Source: Trichomonas vaginalis G3
Lineage: Eukaryota > Parabasalia > Trichomonadida > Trichomonadidae
Direction of reading: 5' to 3'
Length of the DNA stretch: 64,000 nucleotides
Assembly (NCBI RefSeq): GCF_026262505.1
Contig: NC_067205.1
Location: 2,232,001-2,296,000 of the forward strand
Shown: positions 23,043 to 34,660 of the stretch, in pieces
Layout of the letters: every line of letters begins with the position of its first letter
How positions within the stretch are numbered: position 1 is the first letter of the stretch
Notes under the pieces: generated by a model
The model's database searches: none
What the model saw: the letters and a program-made list of their open reading frames with translations, nothing else
What the model was told of the DNA's origin: nothing
Translations under genes and position numbers: made by a program

Positions 23043-26000
23043 ATGCCACGTAAGCTACGTAAGAATATACGTAAGAGGAAGAGAGCATTGAAACATCCAA
23101 TAGTAAAACTGACACCACAACAACAGTTGCAACAACAAATGCTGAATGACCCCACTATGTTGCAACAAATGTCAAGCAATCCTATGCTTTTAAACCGAGT
23201 TGTTGGTGCACAGAGTGGAGGTTTAAGAGCGGCACTTTTAGCGAAAATGGCAGGCTATGGTGGAGCTGCAGACGGAACAGCCTATAACCCTCAAAGTCAA
23301 ATGAATTTGAGTTCACTCAAAAATCAAATAACAGATGTCAAAAAGTCAAACATAGACATACAGAAGCAAATAAGTGAAAACGAAAAGAAACTAGAATATG
23401 ACAGACACACAAAGAAACTCAATGAGTTAAACGTAGAGAAAAAGAAGAAAGAAGAACAACTGAAAGAACTAAGTACAGAGGAATATGCGAAAAAAGTGTC
23501 AGAAAAAGCAGCAGAAGTAGCAAAAATGGAACAAGATGTCATAAATTTGAAAAACCATACTACTCAATATAAATACTGAAAGATGAAGAGATAAAACAAA
23601 AAGCCCTGAAGACATATATGGATAGCGATGAGTATAAAAAAGAAGTTGAAGCAAATGTAAAGGCAGAAAAACTTTTACAGTTGCAAAACCAAACCGTACA
23701 GTATGAAAACTTAGCACAAGAAAGTAAAAATAACGACGCAGCCATGCAAAAGGCAATGAAAAGCGCAGAATATATAAAAGCTAACAATGACTGGTTAGAT
23801 GCCCAAGCCAACGCTAAAGCAGCCCAACTTATAGGGTCAATAAGGACAAAAATACAAGCGGATGAAGACAGTTCAAATGAAGCTTTAAATGCTGACTTTA
23901 AGAACGCCTTCGAAGCTCTTCATAGTAAGGTGAAACAAGTGAACGACTTCTCATCTGGAAAGAAACTGAAGTCTGAAGGTTTCGACAAAGAGTTAAAAGA
24001 AGTAGCACAAAATATGACGAAAATAACAGATGCAGCAACGAGACAGGCAGTTCAAAGTGCCTATGACGCCGTTAGAGCAACTGTTGTGGAAAGTCAAGAA
24101 AAAGAGTTACAACAGACCAAAACAGACCTAGTAAATGCTTTCTTAAAAACGAAAAGTCAGGTAGGACATTACGCTGCAGATGGAACATATGTGCCAGCTG
24201 GTGGAACTTATATACCACCAAACCCTCCAAGAGAAGCACCTGCACCAGGACTACCTAGAACATTTACATCGTCACATGGACACAGACACAGGCATGCACA
24301 AACAACCACCTCCACAACCAGCACAACAACCAACACAACAACCAGCACAGCAACCAACAGTTCAAAACCCTGCACAACAACAACCACAAACAGAGCAAGG
24401 ACATAAAAGAAGTAGAGAACAAGGAAACCAAGAATTCTTAAAAATGCTTAAAGAAGAGTGTGGTTTCCCAGATACTGTTGACTTTAGTGACAGATATAAA
24501 GAAGCTATTAGAAAGTTCAAGGATGGAAATACTGACCCGAACCTATTTAGCTTTATGGCTCAGCACCAAAACGGATATAATCTCAAACCTGGAAAATACA
24601 AGCTCGCTAAGGGATATGATTTAATAGCATATCATCCAAATGACATGGATGAATTTACTCCGAGATATTTGATGTCAGAGCTAAATGACAATTCAACTTT
24701 CGTCATGAAACGCGTAAAAAATAGAGACGGAACGAAAGAACAAAAGCTTATGAATGCGGATGACGTAGATAGGGAAATTGTTGAAAACGGTCTCGGAATA
24801 TATGAAATGCCAGCAGATGAGGTACAAGAAACTCCACAGGAAGAAGTTCAGATACAACCAGACATGGAAGAAATAGTTCAGCAACAACAGCTAGAAGAGC
24901 CTGAAGGAAACGAACAAGTCCTCCTTTGGAAACTAACTTCACAGAACTAGATGAAGATTTGGAACAGCCGAAAAATCTTGACCCTCAACAAGAGTATGCG
25001 GAGAATATGGAATATTTCCAAGAGTCTAAAAAAAATTCGGCTGACATAGTAGAAGAATATCGAAAAAATGTTTGCCGACATACAAAAGACTCCAACACCA
25101 GATGAAAATATCCAGCATAGAATGGAAGAACTGAAAAAAAATGTACACAAATACAACAACCCTTTTACTTACGAGCATTTAACGTTCAATCTTCGGATGA
25201 ACTCGGTGAAATAAAAGGTTAAATTTCAAGAAAACATATAGAAATGAAACATTGTTTAAAGTTCATTCAGAACCTAACCAAGATGGAAACAAACCTACTT
25301 TTGTTTCTGCAGACGATGGAACTACAATGAGATGGGGTCATAAAGCTAACCCGGATAGGTGGTTCATAAACTTACAACCACAATTCCAAGAGTTGTAGAC
25401 GCAATGGAAGTCAATGGTGAACCAGATATAGCTGGTATTTTAAGCGCGGCTTTAATGCCATTGAAAGATATGAAACATGCAGATATTTTGGACCAGTAAT
25501 GAAATGAACATGGCTGATGGAAATATAACACCTGACGTTCTAGAACATTTATCTCAAAGAACTACACAGAACCATAGAGATGGTATATTTGGTGAAGAGT
25601 TTAGAAAGACAGTTAGGGAGAGAGAAGGAAGAGAACCTATTGTACATGACCTTGCAAATGAAAGTTTGCAAAATGTCATAAAAACTTACTTTGCAGACAA
25701 TGAACTGAGAAGGGATGAATATTTAAGAAAACTCAAATGACAGTACCAAATGAAATGTTAGTATTGAAAAACATGTTCCTTGACAAAATAAAACCAACTA
25801 CAGAAATAAACGACGCAAGACTGAAAGATTGGGTAAAAGCTTTCCCATTCACAAAAGATATAGTTTGGTAACATGGAAAGAAAACCAGAATGGCTACAAA
25901 AACATATATTTGGAAACGAGCATATTCCATATGGACAGGCACTGTTTGAAGAGCTTGAACCGGAAACTCAGGAAAGAGTCATGCAAACAATACGCGAAGA

Positions 26001-26224
26001 CTCAAATACAAACTATGACAAAATCTTTCTAGGATATAGGTTACCTGAGTGGGCGACCAGAGCCAAAGGCAAAAAGGACATGGGAAATTTACAACATACT
26101 AGATGAACATGAGGCAAAGATGCAACAACTTCAAGCAGAGGGCAATGAAGGAAAAAGAAGAGTTAAAAACTCAGTCAGGAAGAAAGTAAAGCTTGGTCGG
26201 AGTGGGTTCTATTATGACATATAA
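23043..26224 (+). pseudogene. Large coiled-coil-rich protein gene of Maverick B, broken
   Basis: About 3.2 kb. Start MPRKLRKNIRKRKRALKHPI, very basic; then Gln-rich and Gly/Ala-rich parts; then long helical Lys/Glu/Gln segments; a Pro/Gln/Thr-rich stretch around 24250-24400; a globular part near 24420-24800 (EFLKMLKEECGFPDTVDFSD); and the Lys/Arg-rich end. Broken, with about half a dozen breaks. The layout (basic start, coiled coils, basic end) suits an internal virion or scaffold protein, but no family was recognised. It is directly upstream of the capsid-like gene. Confidence 0.5.
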
Positions 26225-26256
26225 ATCCAACTATTCTATATTTTTACTCATATGAA

Positions 26257-27862
26257 ATGTACGCCGCTCAGAATATAACGCCAAACAGTTTTGGATGCTA
26301 TGAATGGAAATGTTTCCGAATGGTATAACGAATGCGACAATGCCATTAGAAGGTCAGAAATAGTTCCTGGAACTTACGAATATACAACTGCTGTTTCTTA
26401 TGGAAACGTAGGTGAGTTTGGAGAAGGTTCTTCAACAACAGTAGATATTGCTTGCGACAGGTTTCATATAATTTCTATTGACAACTCTTTCTTATACGTG
26501 GAACAAGACATTGAAATAAAAACCTTCTGCCAAGTTGTCTGACAAGAAAGGTTGCAATGGAATTTTCTATGTCGGATACCAATATGCTCCAGAAGTTTTC
26601 ATGGGATATAAGATATATTCTAACTCTGACTTAGTTCAAACAGTAACATGGGCAAACTATGAATGGTTCGCTTTGAGAAACTCAGTACAACCACAAGCTA
26701 GAGAACAAACAGACCAGTATGCAACTATTGAGAAAATAAGAAGACTTGACCCTAACGTTCCAGGAGTTTATGTTAACCTTTCTGGACAAACTGCAGCAGC
26801 AGTAACCAAAGTAAAACTGAAACTTAGAGTTCCTTTGTCATCTTTCCTCATCTTCAGGTTTTTAAGATACTTGCCAAACTGGGCAGGAAAAATTTCTATT
26901 GAACTTACTCCAAGCAAAAATAACTTAGTCATTGCACCAACACAAGACCCATTCACTCTTACAGAAGTAGTGGGAACAAATAAAATGTCATTCGCCGACT
27001 TTTGCAAAAAAAGTTGACTTAGACTTTGGTTTCTCAAACCTCAACACTGAAGTAAACTATTATTTCAATGCTGCTGGAGATGCTTGGGACCCAGTTAAGT
27101 TCACATGCGAAAAATTTGAATGCAAGAGAATAGAAAGCAGACTTGCAGTCTATATGTTGGACCCAGATATTTCAAATGCTTTAGCTGCCAAATATATTGC
27201 AGTTCCACTTATGTTCCCTATACACCAAATATCTGTCAAAGACTTTGCAGGTGAAGTTGGAAACCAAAGTGCTGACCCAGGTGCAAGAACAGATATTGCT
27301 TTAACAACTGCAATGAAACATGCAGATACTATGTTTGTACTGTTCAGACGAACTATAAATGACTATTCTTGTTTCTACAACCCTGGTATTAAATATCATA
27401 TAAACATAGATGGCAAATACTATCCAAGAGAAGAATATTCTACAGTTGAGGATATGAGGTCATACAACTTGACATTAGATGCTATGAACTTTAACAACAA
27501 CTTCACAACAACCATTAACCCTGAAATGCAAAGTTCTATTATGCCATATGTGAAAGTATGGACTCATACAGGAGGTCAAAAAACTCAATACAAATGGAGA
27601 CCGTTCAAACTTTTGGCTTGGCATTCCATTTGCTGACTCAGAAGACTTTATGGGTGGTATTTCAACTGTTGGTACAGTTCAAATACAATATACTGGTGAC
27701 AGAGACGGTCCAGATGAACTGAGAGCAAAGAAGTTTACAAAACCAATAGCACTTTTCACGGAAGATGCTCTTTTGAAGATTCGTTCGATGAAACCTGCTG
27801 GGGCTCCTCAGATTGGCATAACGACAGCTTCCATCGAGCAGATTTTGGCAGCAGGTCAGTAA
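26257..27862 (+). pseudogene. Maverick B major-capsid-like protein, broken
   Basis: Near-identical to 268-1856. The start is preceded by TTTTTACTCATATGAAATG. The stretch FLIFRFLRYLPNWAG and following strands suggest a jelly-roll capsid protein; the assignment is by fold-like features and position. Broken, with a few breaks. Confidence 0.55.
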
Positions 27863-27941
27863 GTTGTTCTTGAACTGACTTCTCTCCGTCAAATATTGAC
27901 AGTACGCCAGTTTTGACATAAATTGTATTATAAACTTACCT

Positions 27942-28169
27942 TTAGAAATATCTGTCAGTTTTGTTTATATTTTTGTCTGCTTCAAGAACTTTCACCATCT
28001 CGGTTATACCAACTTTCTTTGCTTTATGAAAATATTTTGGTTCAGCAAATGCTATTCTATAACATTTTCCATTGTTTGTGTAAAGAACTACTCTGTCAAT
28101 GAACTTGTATTGTTTGTGTGTGTAAACTTTGTTCTGCTTCAATTCGAAGAGATACTCGAATACGTCCAT
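27942..28169 (-). CDS. 75-residue basic protein, Maverick B
   Basis: MDVFEYLFELKQNKVYTHKQ start, strand-helix mix (RVVLYTNNGKCYRIAFAEP), basic end. Reads whole. Divergent from the next gene with an 18-bp spacer TTTTTATTCTAAGTAAA that resembles the fibre-pair spacer. Function unknown. Confidence 0.5.
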   Translation of the reverse strand: MDVFEYLFELKQNKVYTHKQYKFIDRVVLYTNNGKCYRIAFAEPKYFHKAKKVGITEMVKVLEADKNINKTDRYF

Positions 28170-28187
28170 CTTTTTATTCTAAGTAAA

Positions 28188-28789
28188 ATGTCATTTCCGA
28201 AAAATAGAAGCGTAAGTGTTTCAAAAGGTTTAATGGCGGTGGCAGATTGAAGTTAAATTCACCAACTCAAACAAACAGTCAAAGTGTTGTTGTCAATGTC
28301 AAAGAAAGAGATGTTGAAGTGGGGAAACCATACGAGGACGAAGATGGTATAACAATAGTTCCTGTAAAAGAACAACCAACATACCCTGAAGTTAGCAGAG
28401 AGTTAAGTTCTGTTGCAGATATTCGAAACGACTACCAACAACTTAAAGACAAACTTAAAACTCAGGAGAAGATTTGTCAAGCTTTAGGTATAATGTTAAA
28501 CTTGGTCGAACACAACCCTGTAAAAGTGAACTCATATGTCATTGCACCTCATGAAGTTTTGAAAGAACTATTGAAACTTTTGACAGAGGCAGACGATATA
28601 AACATCAAAGAAATAGAACCCGACATTGCTTGCTGTGGTGTTTCATATAATGTCATTGACAAGATATACGTTATGAAAGGAGGTGAAACGTTGAACTTAA
28701 AATATAGTTTCCCAGACGTCATAAAAATATTTGACGACCACAACATTTCATTAAAATTTAGTTTGCTAAGTAAATGGCAGAAGACATAG
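28188..28789 (+). pseudogene. About 200-residue protein of unknown function, Maverick B copy
   Basis: MSFPKNR start, helical centre (VADIRNDYQQLKDKLKTQEK), then EPDIACCGVSYNVIDKIYVM and an end rich in Lys/Phe/Leu. Its last 16 bp overlap the start of the next gene. One or few breaks. Function unknown. Confidence 0.5.
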
Positions 28790-29570
28790 TGGTTTATACT
28801 ATTACGACTAAAAACCCTGAGTCATATAATTCTATAACAACAAACTTACAAAGTCCTCAAGGACGATATTGTAAACTGACCTTAAACACAATGACGACTA
28901 AAGCCTGTTTTGCTCTTTTGACACCAGAAGACTTTATTGTTGTGAATGGTAAAAAATACTCCTTTGAAGATACTTACTCAGATATACCACCAACAGGTTT
29001 TGTTGACTTATTTAATACTTTAAGGACGGATGTAACATGTGCTGCAACTAGAGCAGGTTTCATTATGTTTGGATGTCCGACTGAGTTTACTATAAACGAT
29101 ATGAGCTATAATACAAAACTTATTTCTGGTTTTTACTACAACAGTTTCCTATAACAGGAAAAGGTGTCATACAAGGAATGTCTATTCCATTGACATTAAG
29201 CACACCAATCTTATATATTGTTTCAAACTTAGGTTCAAAGTGTTATTCGAATGTCGACAGAAACTATTATGACCAAAAGATACTTATGCGTATAAACAAT
29301 ACTTTCTCTGCTGGTTTGCCTATTGTTCATTCGAATGCAGAATTTTCAACCTTAGTGAACTCAAACACTTTGGCAAACATAAACTTAACCTTAGTTGACG
29401 CAAACTTTGTTCCTGTAAAACTTTTATGTCCTATGTATTTGTCAATGACGGCAGAAAGTTTCGAATTGGAAGATGCAACTGGTGAAGTATTGTATTACAC
29501 AGAACAACTTCAACAACAAATAGCTCAAGAACAACAAATGCAACAAATGCAACAACAAAGTCAAGAATAA
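28774..29570 (+). pseudogene. Second structural candidate (penton-like?), Maverick B
   Basis: About 265 residues in extent, beta-rich throughout (GRYCKLTLNTMTTKACFALL; STPILYIVSNLGSK; INLTLVDANFVPVKLLCPMY) with a Gln-rich tail. Polintons encode a penton or minor capsid protein next to the major capsid protein, and this is the best candidate by place and composition. No diagnostic motif. Broken, with about one break. Confidence 0.4.
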
Positions 29571-29598
29571 AAAAAATATTTTTTTTATTTTTATAAAA

Positions 29599-30840
29599 AT
29601 GTACAGAATAGATGTTTCAGATTTTTATGACTTCCAAGCATTCAGAAATATGTGTCCATTTCGAGACTATAACAAAGCAGTCGAGAATTTGAAACGTTTA
29701 GTCATTTATGTCGACTCTGCCCCAGAATGTTATGTTATGAAAGAATGGGATGTAGTCTTTAACAAACCAAGAGCGACAATAGTTTCAGAACAAGAATGTA
29801 AACAGAAACTTAAGAAAATAAAAGTCGTACAAGTTGGTATGAAGATGTTAGATGCTTGGGATATCTTATTGTCAAAGTTAGAAGATTTTTCAGTTCGTGG
29901 TATAAAGTTTTATACACCATCTCCAAACTTCTATTCTATCTTCACTGGATATAAATACGAACAAGTAGAATGGAAAGAAAATGTTATAGAAGCTTGGTTA
30001 GACCATGTCAAAGAAATTATATGCAATGGAAACGAAAGAGTCTATGAGTATATCTTATGTTGGTTTGCAAACATCTTACAACATCCAAGTGCTAAAAATG
30101 AAACTGCTCTCATTATAATTGGAAAACAAGGAACTGGTAAGAACACATTCTTTACAGATATCTTATGCAAACTGTTAGAGGGCTATTCGAACCCGAATAT
30201 GACAAACATAGAAAACATCTGCGGTAAATTTAACTCTTCAATAGAGAATATGAAACTTATAGTATGTAACGAACTTCAAAGTATAGATACAACAAAAGTT
30301 TTAAACTCAGATGCTTTGAAGAGTCTTATAACAGACAAAGTTGGAGTTGTTGAAAGAAAATATAAAGACCAAAGAGTTTGTGAAAATGTTGCAAACTTCG
30401 TCATGGTTTCAAACAATGTTGTTCCGATGAAGTTAGAAAGTTCTGACAGAAGATATGTAGTTGTCAGAACGTCAGATTCTCATATGCAAGATACAGAATA
30501 TTTTGACGCTTTGTCAGAAACTTTGACATCTGACTTTTACAACCACTTGTTCTCATATTTCATGACATTAGATATTTCAAAGTTCAATCCAAGACAAATT
30601 CCACATACCGAAGAAAGACAAACATTGTTAGAAGCAAACAAGAGTGTTTATGAACTGTTTATAGATGAGACTAACTTTGAGTGTTTAGATGAAAGGTCAT
30701 TGTACGATGAATATAAACAATATTGCCAAGAGTATGGTTATATGACAGCGTCTAAACGAACATTCTTGGCAAATGTCAAAAATCTTTTAGATGTTCAGAA
30801 CGGCGTATATACAAAGAAAATTTTTCTGAGTAAATTTTAA
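29599..30840 (+). CDS. SF3 (D5-like) replicative helicase, Maverick B
   Basis: 413 residues, whole. Walker A GKQGTGKN at 175-182, Walker B IVCNE at 221-225, motif C VMVSNN at 268-273 and the arginine-finger region SSDRRY at 281-286 are in the order and spacing of virus SF3 helicases of the D5 type. An N-terminal ~150-residue part has no clear primase motif. It would unwind element DNA for the polymerase. The start is preceded by a T-rich box (AAAAAATATTTTTTTTATTT) that also stands before the HNH, SSB-like and polymerase genes. Confidence 0.88.
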   Translation: MYRIDVSDFYDFQAFRNMCPFRDYNKAVENLKRLVIYVDSAPECYVMKEWDVVFNKPRATIVSEQECKQKLKKIKVVQVGMKMLDAWDILLSKLEDFSVRGIKFYTPSPNFYSIFTGYKYEQVEWKENVIEAWLDHVKEIICNGNERVYEYILCWFANILQHPSAKNETALIIIGKQGTGKNTFFTDILCKLLEGYSNPNMTNIENICGKFNSSIENMKLIVCNELQSIDTTKVLNSDALKSLITDKVGVVERKYKDQRVCENVANFVMVSNNVVPMKLESSDRRYVVVRTSDSHMQDTEYFDALSETLTSDFYNHLFSYFMTLDISKFNPRQIPHTEERQTLLEANKSVYELFIDETNFECLDERSLYDEYKQYCQEYGYMTASKRTFLANVKNLLDVQNGVYTKKIFLSKF

Positions 30841-30866
30841 AAAAATATTTTTTTATTTTATTTGAA

Positions 30867-31448
30867 ATGTACGCTGAGTTTGTTGGAGAAGACCGTTGGG
30901 AAACTTGTTTGTTAGATGAGAAATATGAAATTCACTGTTGTGAGTCATTTGAAGTCAGAAACAAGAGACAAAAAGAGTTTTAAGCGGATGGGAGGAAAAA
31001 CGGATATGCTAGGATGAGTATGAGTGGAAAACACTATTTTAAACATGTTGTCATTGCAACTCATTTTATACCGAATCCTAACAATTTACCTTTTGTAGAC
31101 CATATAAACCATATAAGAAACGACAATAGACTTGAGAACTTACGTTGGGTTACTCGTTCTGAAAACAATAAGAACAAAAGCAAATTTGGAGATATTGTAT
31201 TCGAATTTGTCGACGAACTAGAAGATGAAGCAATTGAAATTACAGACTATGGCAAGCACACGTTTGAGTTTTACTACTATAGCGAAGAACAAGACTCTTT
31301 CTACTTTTATACCGGTGTAAACTATAGAAAATTACAAGTATGTTTTACTAAGGAAGACTATGCTTATGTAAACACTAGAGATACAGATGGAAAATACGTT
31401 CAAATACATCTTAACAAATTCAAGAAGCTATATGGCATACCATTTTAA
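30867..31448 (+). pseudogene. HNH homing-type endonuclease gene, Maverick B
   Basis: Core VDHINHIRNDNRLENLRWV, the classic HNH motif of phage and organelle homing nucleases, after HVVIATHFIPNPNN. The C-terminal ~80 residues (YSEEQDSFYFYTGVNYRKLQ) may bind DNA. A relic of the same gene lies at 11400-11486 of element A, beside the polymerase, so the gene is mobile within the family. About one break. It sits alone between helicase and SSB-like genes and has the replication-type T-rich box upstream. Confidence 0.75.
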
Positions 31449-31490
31449 AACGTTTTTAAAAAAAAATATTTTTTTTATCCGATAGAAAAG

Positions 31491-31910
31491 ATGACGAAAT
31501 ATATTTCAGTCAACAAATATATGTCAGGACTTAAAGAAGAACTAGACCCATTCATATATTTGAATGTTTACTTCTACCATTTTGAAAAGTCTTCATTCAG
31601 CAAAGTTTGGAACATCGAACCAGTTAAGTTTGCTATTGTGACTAAAAATGGTGCGAAATTTGAAGACTTAGACATTGACGGTATGTTGACAGTCAAAGAA
31701 AATTTTGACAGAAAGTTCTCAAAACTCGAAGAAGGCAAAGCATACAAACTTGTTATACCTTATGAACCAAAGAAAGCAGACGACTATGAATATTATGAGT
31801 CTAAGATAGTTGAAGTTCAAGGTAAATTGGGTAAAAAGATTTTAGAGTCTAAACCAGTGTTTGCTCCTAAAGAGGAAGAGAACATTGACATTGACCCAGA
31901 AATGTTCTAA
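31491..31910 (+). CDS. SSB-like small acidic-tailed protein, Maverick B
   Basis: 139 residues, whole. N-terminal half differs from the A copy at many positions (GLKEELDPFIYL, ENFDRKF), while the last ~80 residues and the tail NIDIDPEMF are nearly identical, a patchwork that suggests recombination. See 4863-5282 for the SSB argument. Confidence 0.55.
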   Translation: MTKYISVNKYMSGLKEELDPFIYLNVYFYHFEKSSFSKVWNIEPVKFAIVTKNGAKFEDLDIDGMLTVKENFDRKFSKLEEGKAYKLVIPYEPKKADDYEYYESKIVEVQGKLGKKILESKPVFAPKEEENIDIDPEMF

Positions 31911-31926
31911 AAATAAAATTTTATTT

Positions 31927-32370
31927 TTACATGTCAAATTTCTTTTTCTCTGGTTCAGGTTCTTTCTTCTCTTCTACTTTTTTCTCTTTCTTTCCTTTCT
32001 TCTTCTTTTCTGGTGGAGTTATGTCAAATTTCTCAGAACCATATTTCTGTAAAAGTTCTTTGTCCTGTAATAGCTCATCTATTCTGTTTTCTATTTCATC
32101 TTCAAGAACAGCGCATGTGTCTTCTTTGCATTCTAAGAACTTTTGTTGGACTTCATCTTTCCAATCGGTGTCATCTCTGTCAACAAGTCTGTCATTGACA
32201 AATTTTAAGACTGCTCTTTGTAATGTTTTATGGTTCTTGTCATATTCCCAGAAACAGAACTTTAGAACAAATTCACCTTTCTTGTTTACACTATGTAAGA
32301 TTTTATGGTCGACAGATGTTTTGCTGTCAAAAAGTTTGTCTCGAATATAGATAGCGAAATCGCTAGACAT
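31927..32370 (-). CDS. 147-residue charged protein, Maverick B
   Basis: Same as 5299-5751, with a slightly shorter Lys/Glu/Pro tail (KKEPEPEKKKFDM). The globular part is almost unchanged between A and B, so selection acts there and not on the tail. Function unknown. Confidence 0.65.
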   Translation of the reverse strand: MSSDFAIYIRDKLFDSKTSVDHKILHSVNKKGEFVLKFCFWEYDKNHKTLQRAVLKFVNDRLVDRDDTDWKDEVQQKFLECKEDTCAVLEDEIENRIDELLQDKELLQKYGSEKFDITPPEKKKKGKKEKKVEEKKEPEPEKKKFDM

Positions 32371-32406
32371 TTTCTAAAAGATAAAAATTTTAATTTTTCT
32401 AAAAAT

Positions 32407-33282
32407 ATGTTAGAAAAAAAGTTTGCTGACATTGACAAGAAATTTGAGAATGTTTTGAAGAAGAACAAGAGGAAGTTAGAAAATGCTCAGATAAAACCTA
32501 TACATGACAAGTTCTTATTTGCTCAGAATGGTATAACAGGTCTAATCGCACCACCTGGGTCGGGTAAGACTTTCACTTATCTTAAAATGGCTGCACAACA
32601 ACAAGAACTAGATGAGAAGAACCCATTTTATGAGTTAGTTGTCATTTGTAGTACTTCTGGTCAATTTGACCAAACCGTAAATTCGTTCAAAGATATTATA
32701 AAAAAGTCTAAGTTAGTATGTATAAAAGATACTGAGTTGTTAGATTGGATAAAGAAGTACCAAAGAAGAGTTTTGAAGTACAATGCTATAAATGAGTATA
32801 TAAATTCGAAGTTTAAAGACCCTAATGAGGAAATGCAGAGAATATTAGAGAAGAAACACTTCAGAAACAAACAGAAAGAGATAGAATACATTTCGAAGAA
32901 ATTGCAATCTTACGATTGGAAGACTTACCCTCACAGATGTCTTCTTATCTTAGATGACTTTGCTTCTCATCCTTTGTTAAAGAACAGAGAACAAGACATG
33001 TGTCGAATTCTTAAGAAGCTCAGACACTTTAACATCTCTGTTGTCATTTGTGTACAGACAGCCAAGAGTTTAAGTAAGGATGTAAAGAGAATACTTACTG
33101 ACATTGTACTTTTCCCAGGATTGTCCGAAGACGATTTCATGGAACTTATGAAAGAGTCCATGGCAGGTAAGTTTGACAGACATGAACTATGGGAGAAGTA
33201 CAAAGTCATACAAGACCCTCATACTTCTTTCAGAATTCATATCTACGCAAACAAAGTTCAAATTGTAAAAAGTCAAGCGTAA
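32407..33282 (+). CDS. A32-type genome-packaging ATPase, Maverick B
   Basis: 291 residues from the ATG at 32407, whole; Walker A APPGSGKT, Walker B LLILDDF as in A. 36 bp separate its start from that of the divergent charged protein. Directly followed by the accessory block. Confidence 0.85.
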   Translation: MLEKKFADIDKKFENVLKKNKRKLENAQIKPIHDKFLFAQNGITGLIAPPGSGKTFTYLKMAAQQQELDEKNPFYELVVICSTSGQFDQTVNSFKDIIKKSKLVCIKDTELLDWIKKYQRRVLKYNAINEYINSKFKDPNEEMQRILEKKHFRNKQKEIEYISKKLQSYDWKTYPHRCLLILDDFASHPLLKNREQDMCRILKKLRHFNISVVICVQTAKSLSKDVKRILTDIVLFPGLSEDDFMELMKESMAGKFDRHELWEKYKVIQDPHTSFRIHIYANKVQIVKSQA

Positions 33283-33420
33283 AAAATGTAAGTGTTTTGG
33301 CGACCAGGGTTTTTTCACTACTCGCTGTTCTTCACTGTTTTCATGAGTTTTGGCGACTGCGTTTTTTTCATTACTCGCTGTTCTTCACGATTTTCCGAGG
33401 GAAGCAAGCATATGAGGAAA
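33283..33420. pseudogene. Two short relics of the KilA-N gene in Maverick B
   Basis: Two tandem ~50-bp pieces (TTTTGGCGACTGSGKTTTTT..., then CTCGCTGTTCTTCAC) match a strip in the middle of the KilA-N gene of A around 7249-7300. No KilA-N domain is encoded here. Confidence 0.55.
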
Positions 33421-33461
33421 TTCATGAAATTTCATACGGAATTCAATAAAAATAATGTTTA

Positions 33462-33508
33462 TGTTAGAATGTTAGATCTAACATGTTTTCTAACATGTTT
33501 TCTAACAT
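33462..33508. promoter_or_regulatory. Operator-like site 1 of Maverick B (TGTTAG words)
   Basis: Read on the minus strand: two TGTTAG words at 12-nt spacing, the perfect palindrome TGTTAGATCTAACA, and an inverted TTCTAACAT; 47 bp, the same layout and length as the A sites but with another word. Confidence 0.65.
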
Positions 33509-33567
33509 GGTCTAAAACATACAAAACTCATGAAATTTCATACGGAATTCAATAAAAATAATGTTTA

Positions 33568-33614
33568 TGTTAGAATGTTAGATCTAACATGTTTTCTAAC
33601 ATGTTTTCTAACAT
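33568..33614. promoter_or_regulatory. Operator-like site 2 of Maverick B (TGTTAG words)
   Basis: Exact repeat of site 1, 106 bp downstream, with the shared preceding context CGGAATTCAATAAAAATAAT. Confidence 0.65.
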
Positions 33615-33620
33615 AACTAT

Positions 33621-33812
33621 TTACAAGCGTTTTACATGGTATATGTTGCGATGGTTCATGACTCTAAACAATTTCGTAGCTTCTATTTCTTCTGTCAGTA
33701 CATCGAATGTTTTAACAATGCCGAAGGTTTCTTTATATTTCTTCTTGACATCTGAAAGAAGGAAATCGTTAGCGGTTGGATAGTTTTTGTTCAGAAATTC
33801 TAACATGTTCAT
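33621..33812 (-). CDS. 63-residue protein, Maverick B
   Basis: Same length and nearly the same sequence as 7880-8071; the last ten residues differ most. It directly follows the 248-residue gene on the same strand. Confidence 0.5.
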   Translation of the reverse strand: MNMLEFLNKNYPTANDFLLSDVKKKYKETFGIVKTFDVLTEEIEATKLFRVMNHRNIYHVKRL

Positions 33813-33813
33813 T

Positions 33814-34560
33814 TTATCTTCTGCTGGTTTTTGCTTCTTTCTTTAAATCTGCATAGTCGTTTCGCATACGTTCTATCTCTTTGACGGAGTAGTTATATTT
33901 CCTCATTGCTGCTTTACATTTTGAACATTGCGGGTTCATTTTTGCGTTATATTCTGAAACCTTACCTGCAAGTATGACCAAGGCGTCAATGGTTTTCTTC
34001 ATCTCGAACATAGCGGGTTTTATTTGTTCGTTCCATACCTTACCCCTACTATCTTTATCTCTTATTTCCCAAACACATTTTGCAACTAACGAAACAAAGT
34101 TGTCGTAGGTCTTAAATTCTTCGGATTTGTAAAGGTCAGAGATGTTCTTATATACCATGTCGCAATCTTTGTCCATAACCTTATGGTTGCAATGAAAACC
34201 AAGGAATTCATAATTTACCTTTCGTATGAACTTCTTTATTTCTACTGAGTCGGTTGCTTTGACTTCTATTTCGTCAAATTCGGGAATGGTTAGTTTTTGT
34301 TGTTGGATTTCAGGCAATTTGGGTAAATGGTCAATAATGTCCTGCATTTCATAAAGATACTGTTCATTTGTTTCATCTTTCGCACTACAGTCTAAATTAC
34401 TTGTTAAAAGTTCTTGCTTTATCTTCTGGATTTTTGTTTCGAAAGTATATGAAGAAGGAATGAAGCTTTTCATCTCTACTAACATAGATGTTGGATTCAT
34501 AACTAGCGAGTTTGGTGCTGTAGTTGTTTGAATTGTTGTTGTGCCGATTGTTGAAATCAT
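33814..34560 (-). CDS. 248-residue protein with CxxC knuckle, Maverick B
   Basis: Counterpart of 8078-8830, with CSKCKAAMRKYNYSV conserved and more substitutions than most A/B pairs. The gene and its 63-residue neighbour are bracketed by inverted operator-like sites, as in A. Role unknown; a DNA-binding protein of this operon would be a natural reader of the sites. Confidence 0.6.
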   Translation of the reverse strand: MISTIGTTTIQTTTAPNSLVMNPTSMLVEMKSFIPSSYTFETKIQKIKQELLTSNLDCSAKDETNEQYLYEMQDIIDHLPKLPEIQQQKLTIPEFDEIEVKATDSVEIKKFIRKVNYEFLGFHCNHKVMDKDCDMVYKNISDLYKSEEFKTYDNFVSLVAKCVWEIRDKDSRGKVWNEQIKPAMFEMKKTIDALVILAGKVSEYNAKMNPQCSKCKAAMRKYNYSVKEIERMRNDYADLKKEAKTSRR

Positions 34561-34660
34561 GTCTTTTATACAAAATAAAAAAAATAAATAAAATAAAAAA
34601 TAAAACTAATTTTATTTTTTATTTCGGGAAAATTCATGAAAATTCAAGAGTTTTAGACCA

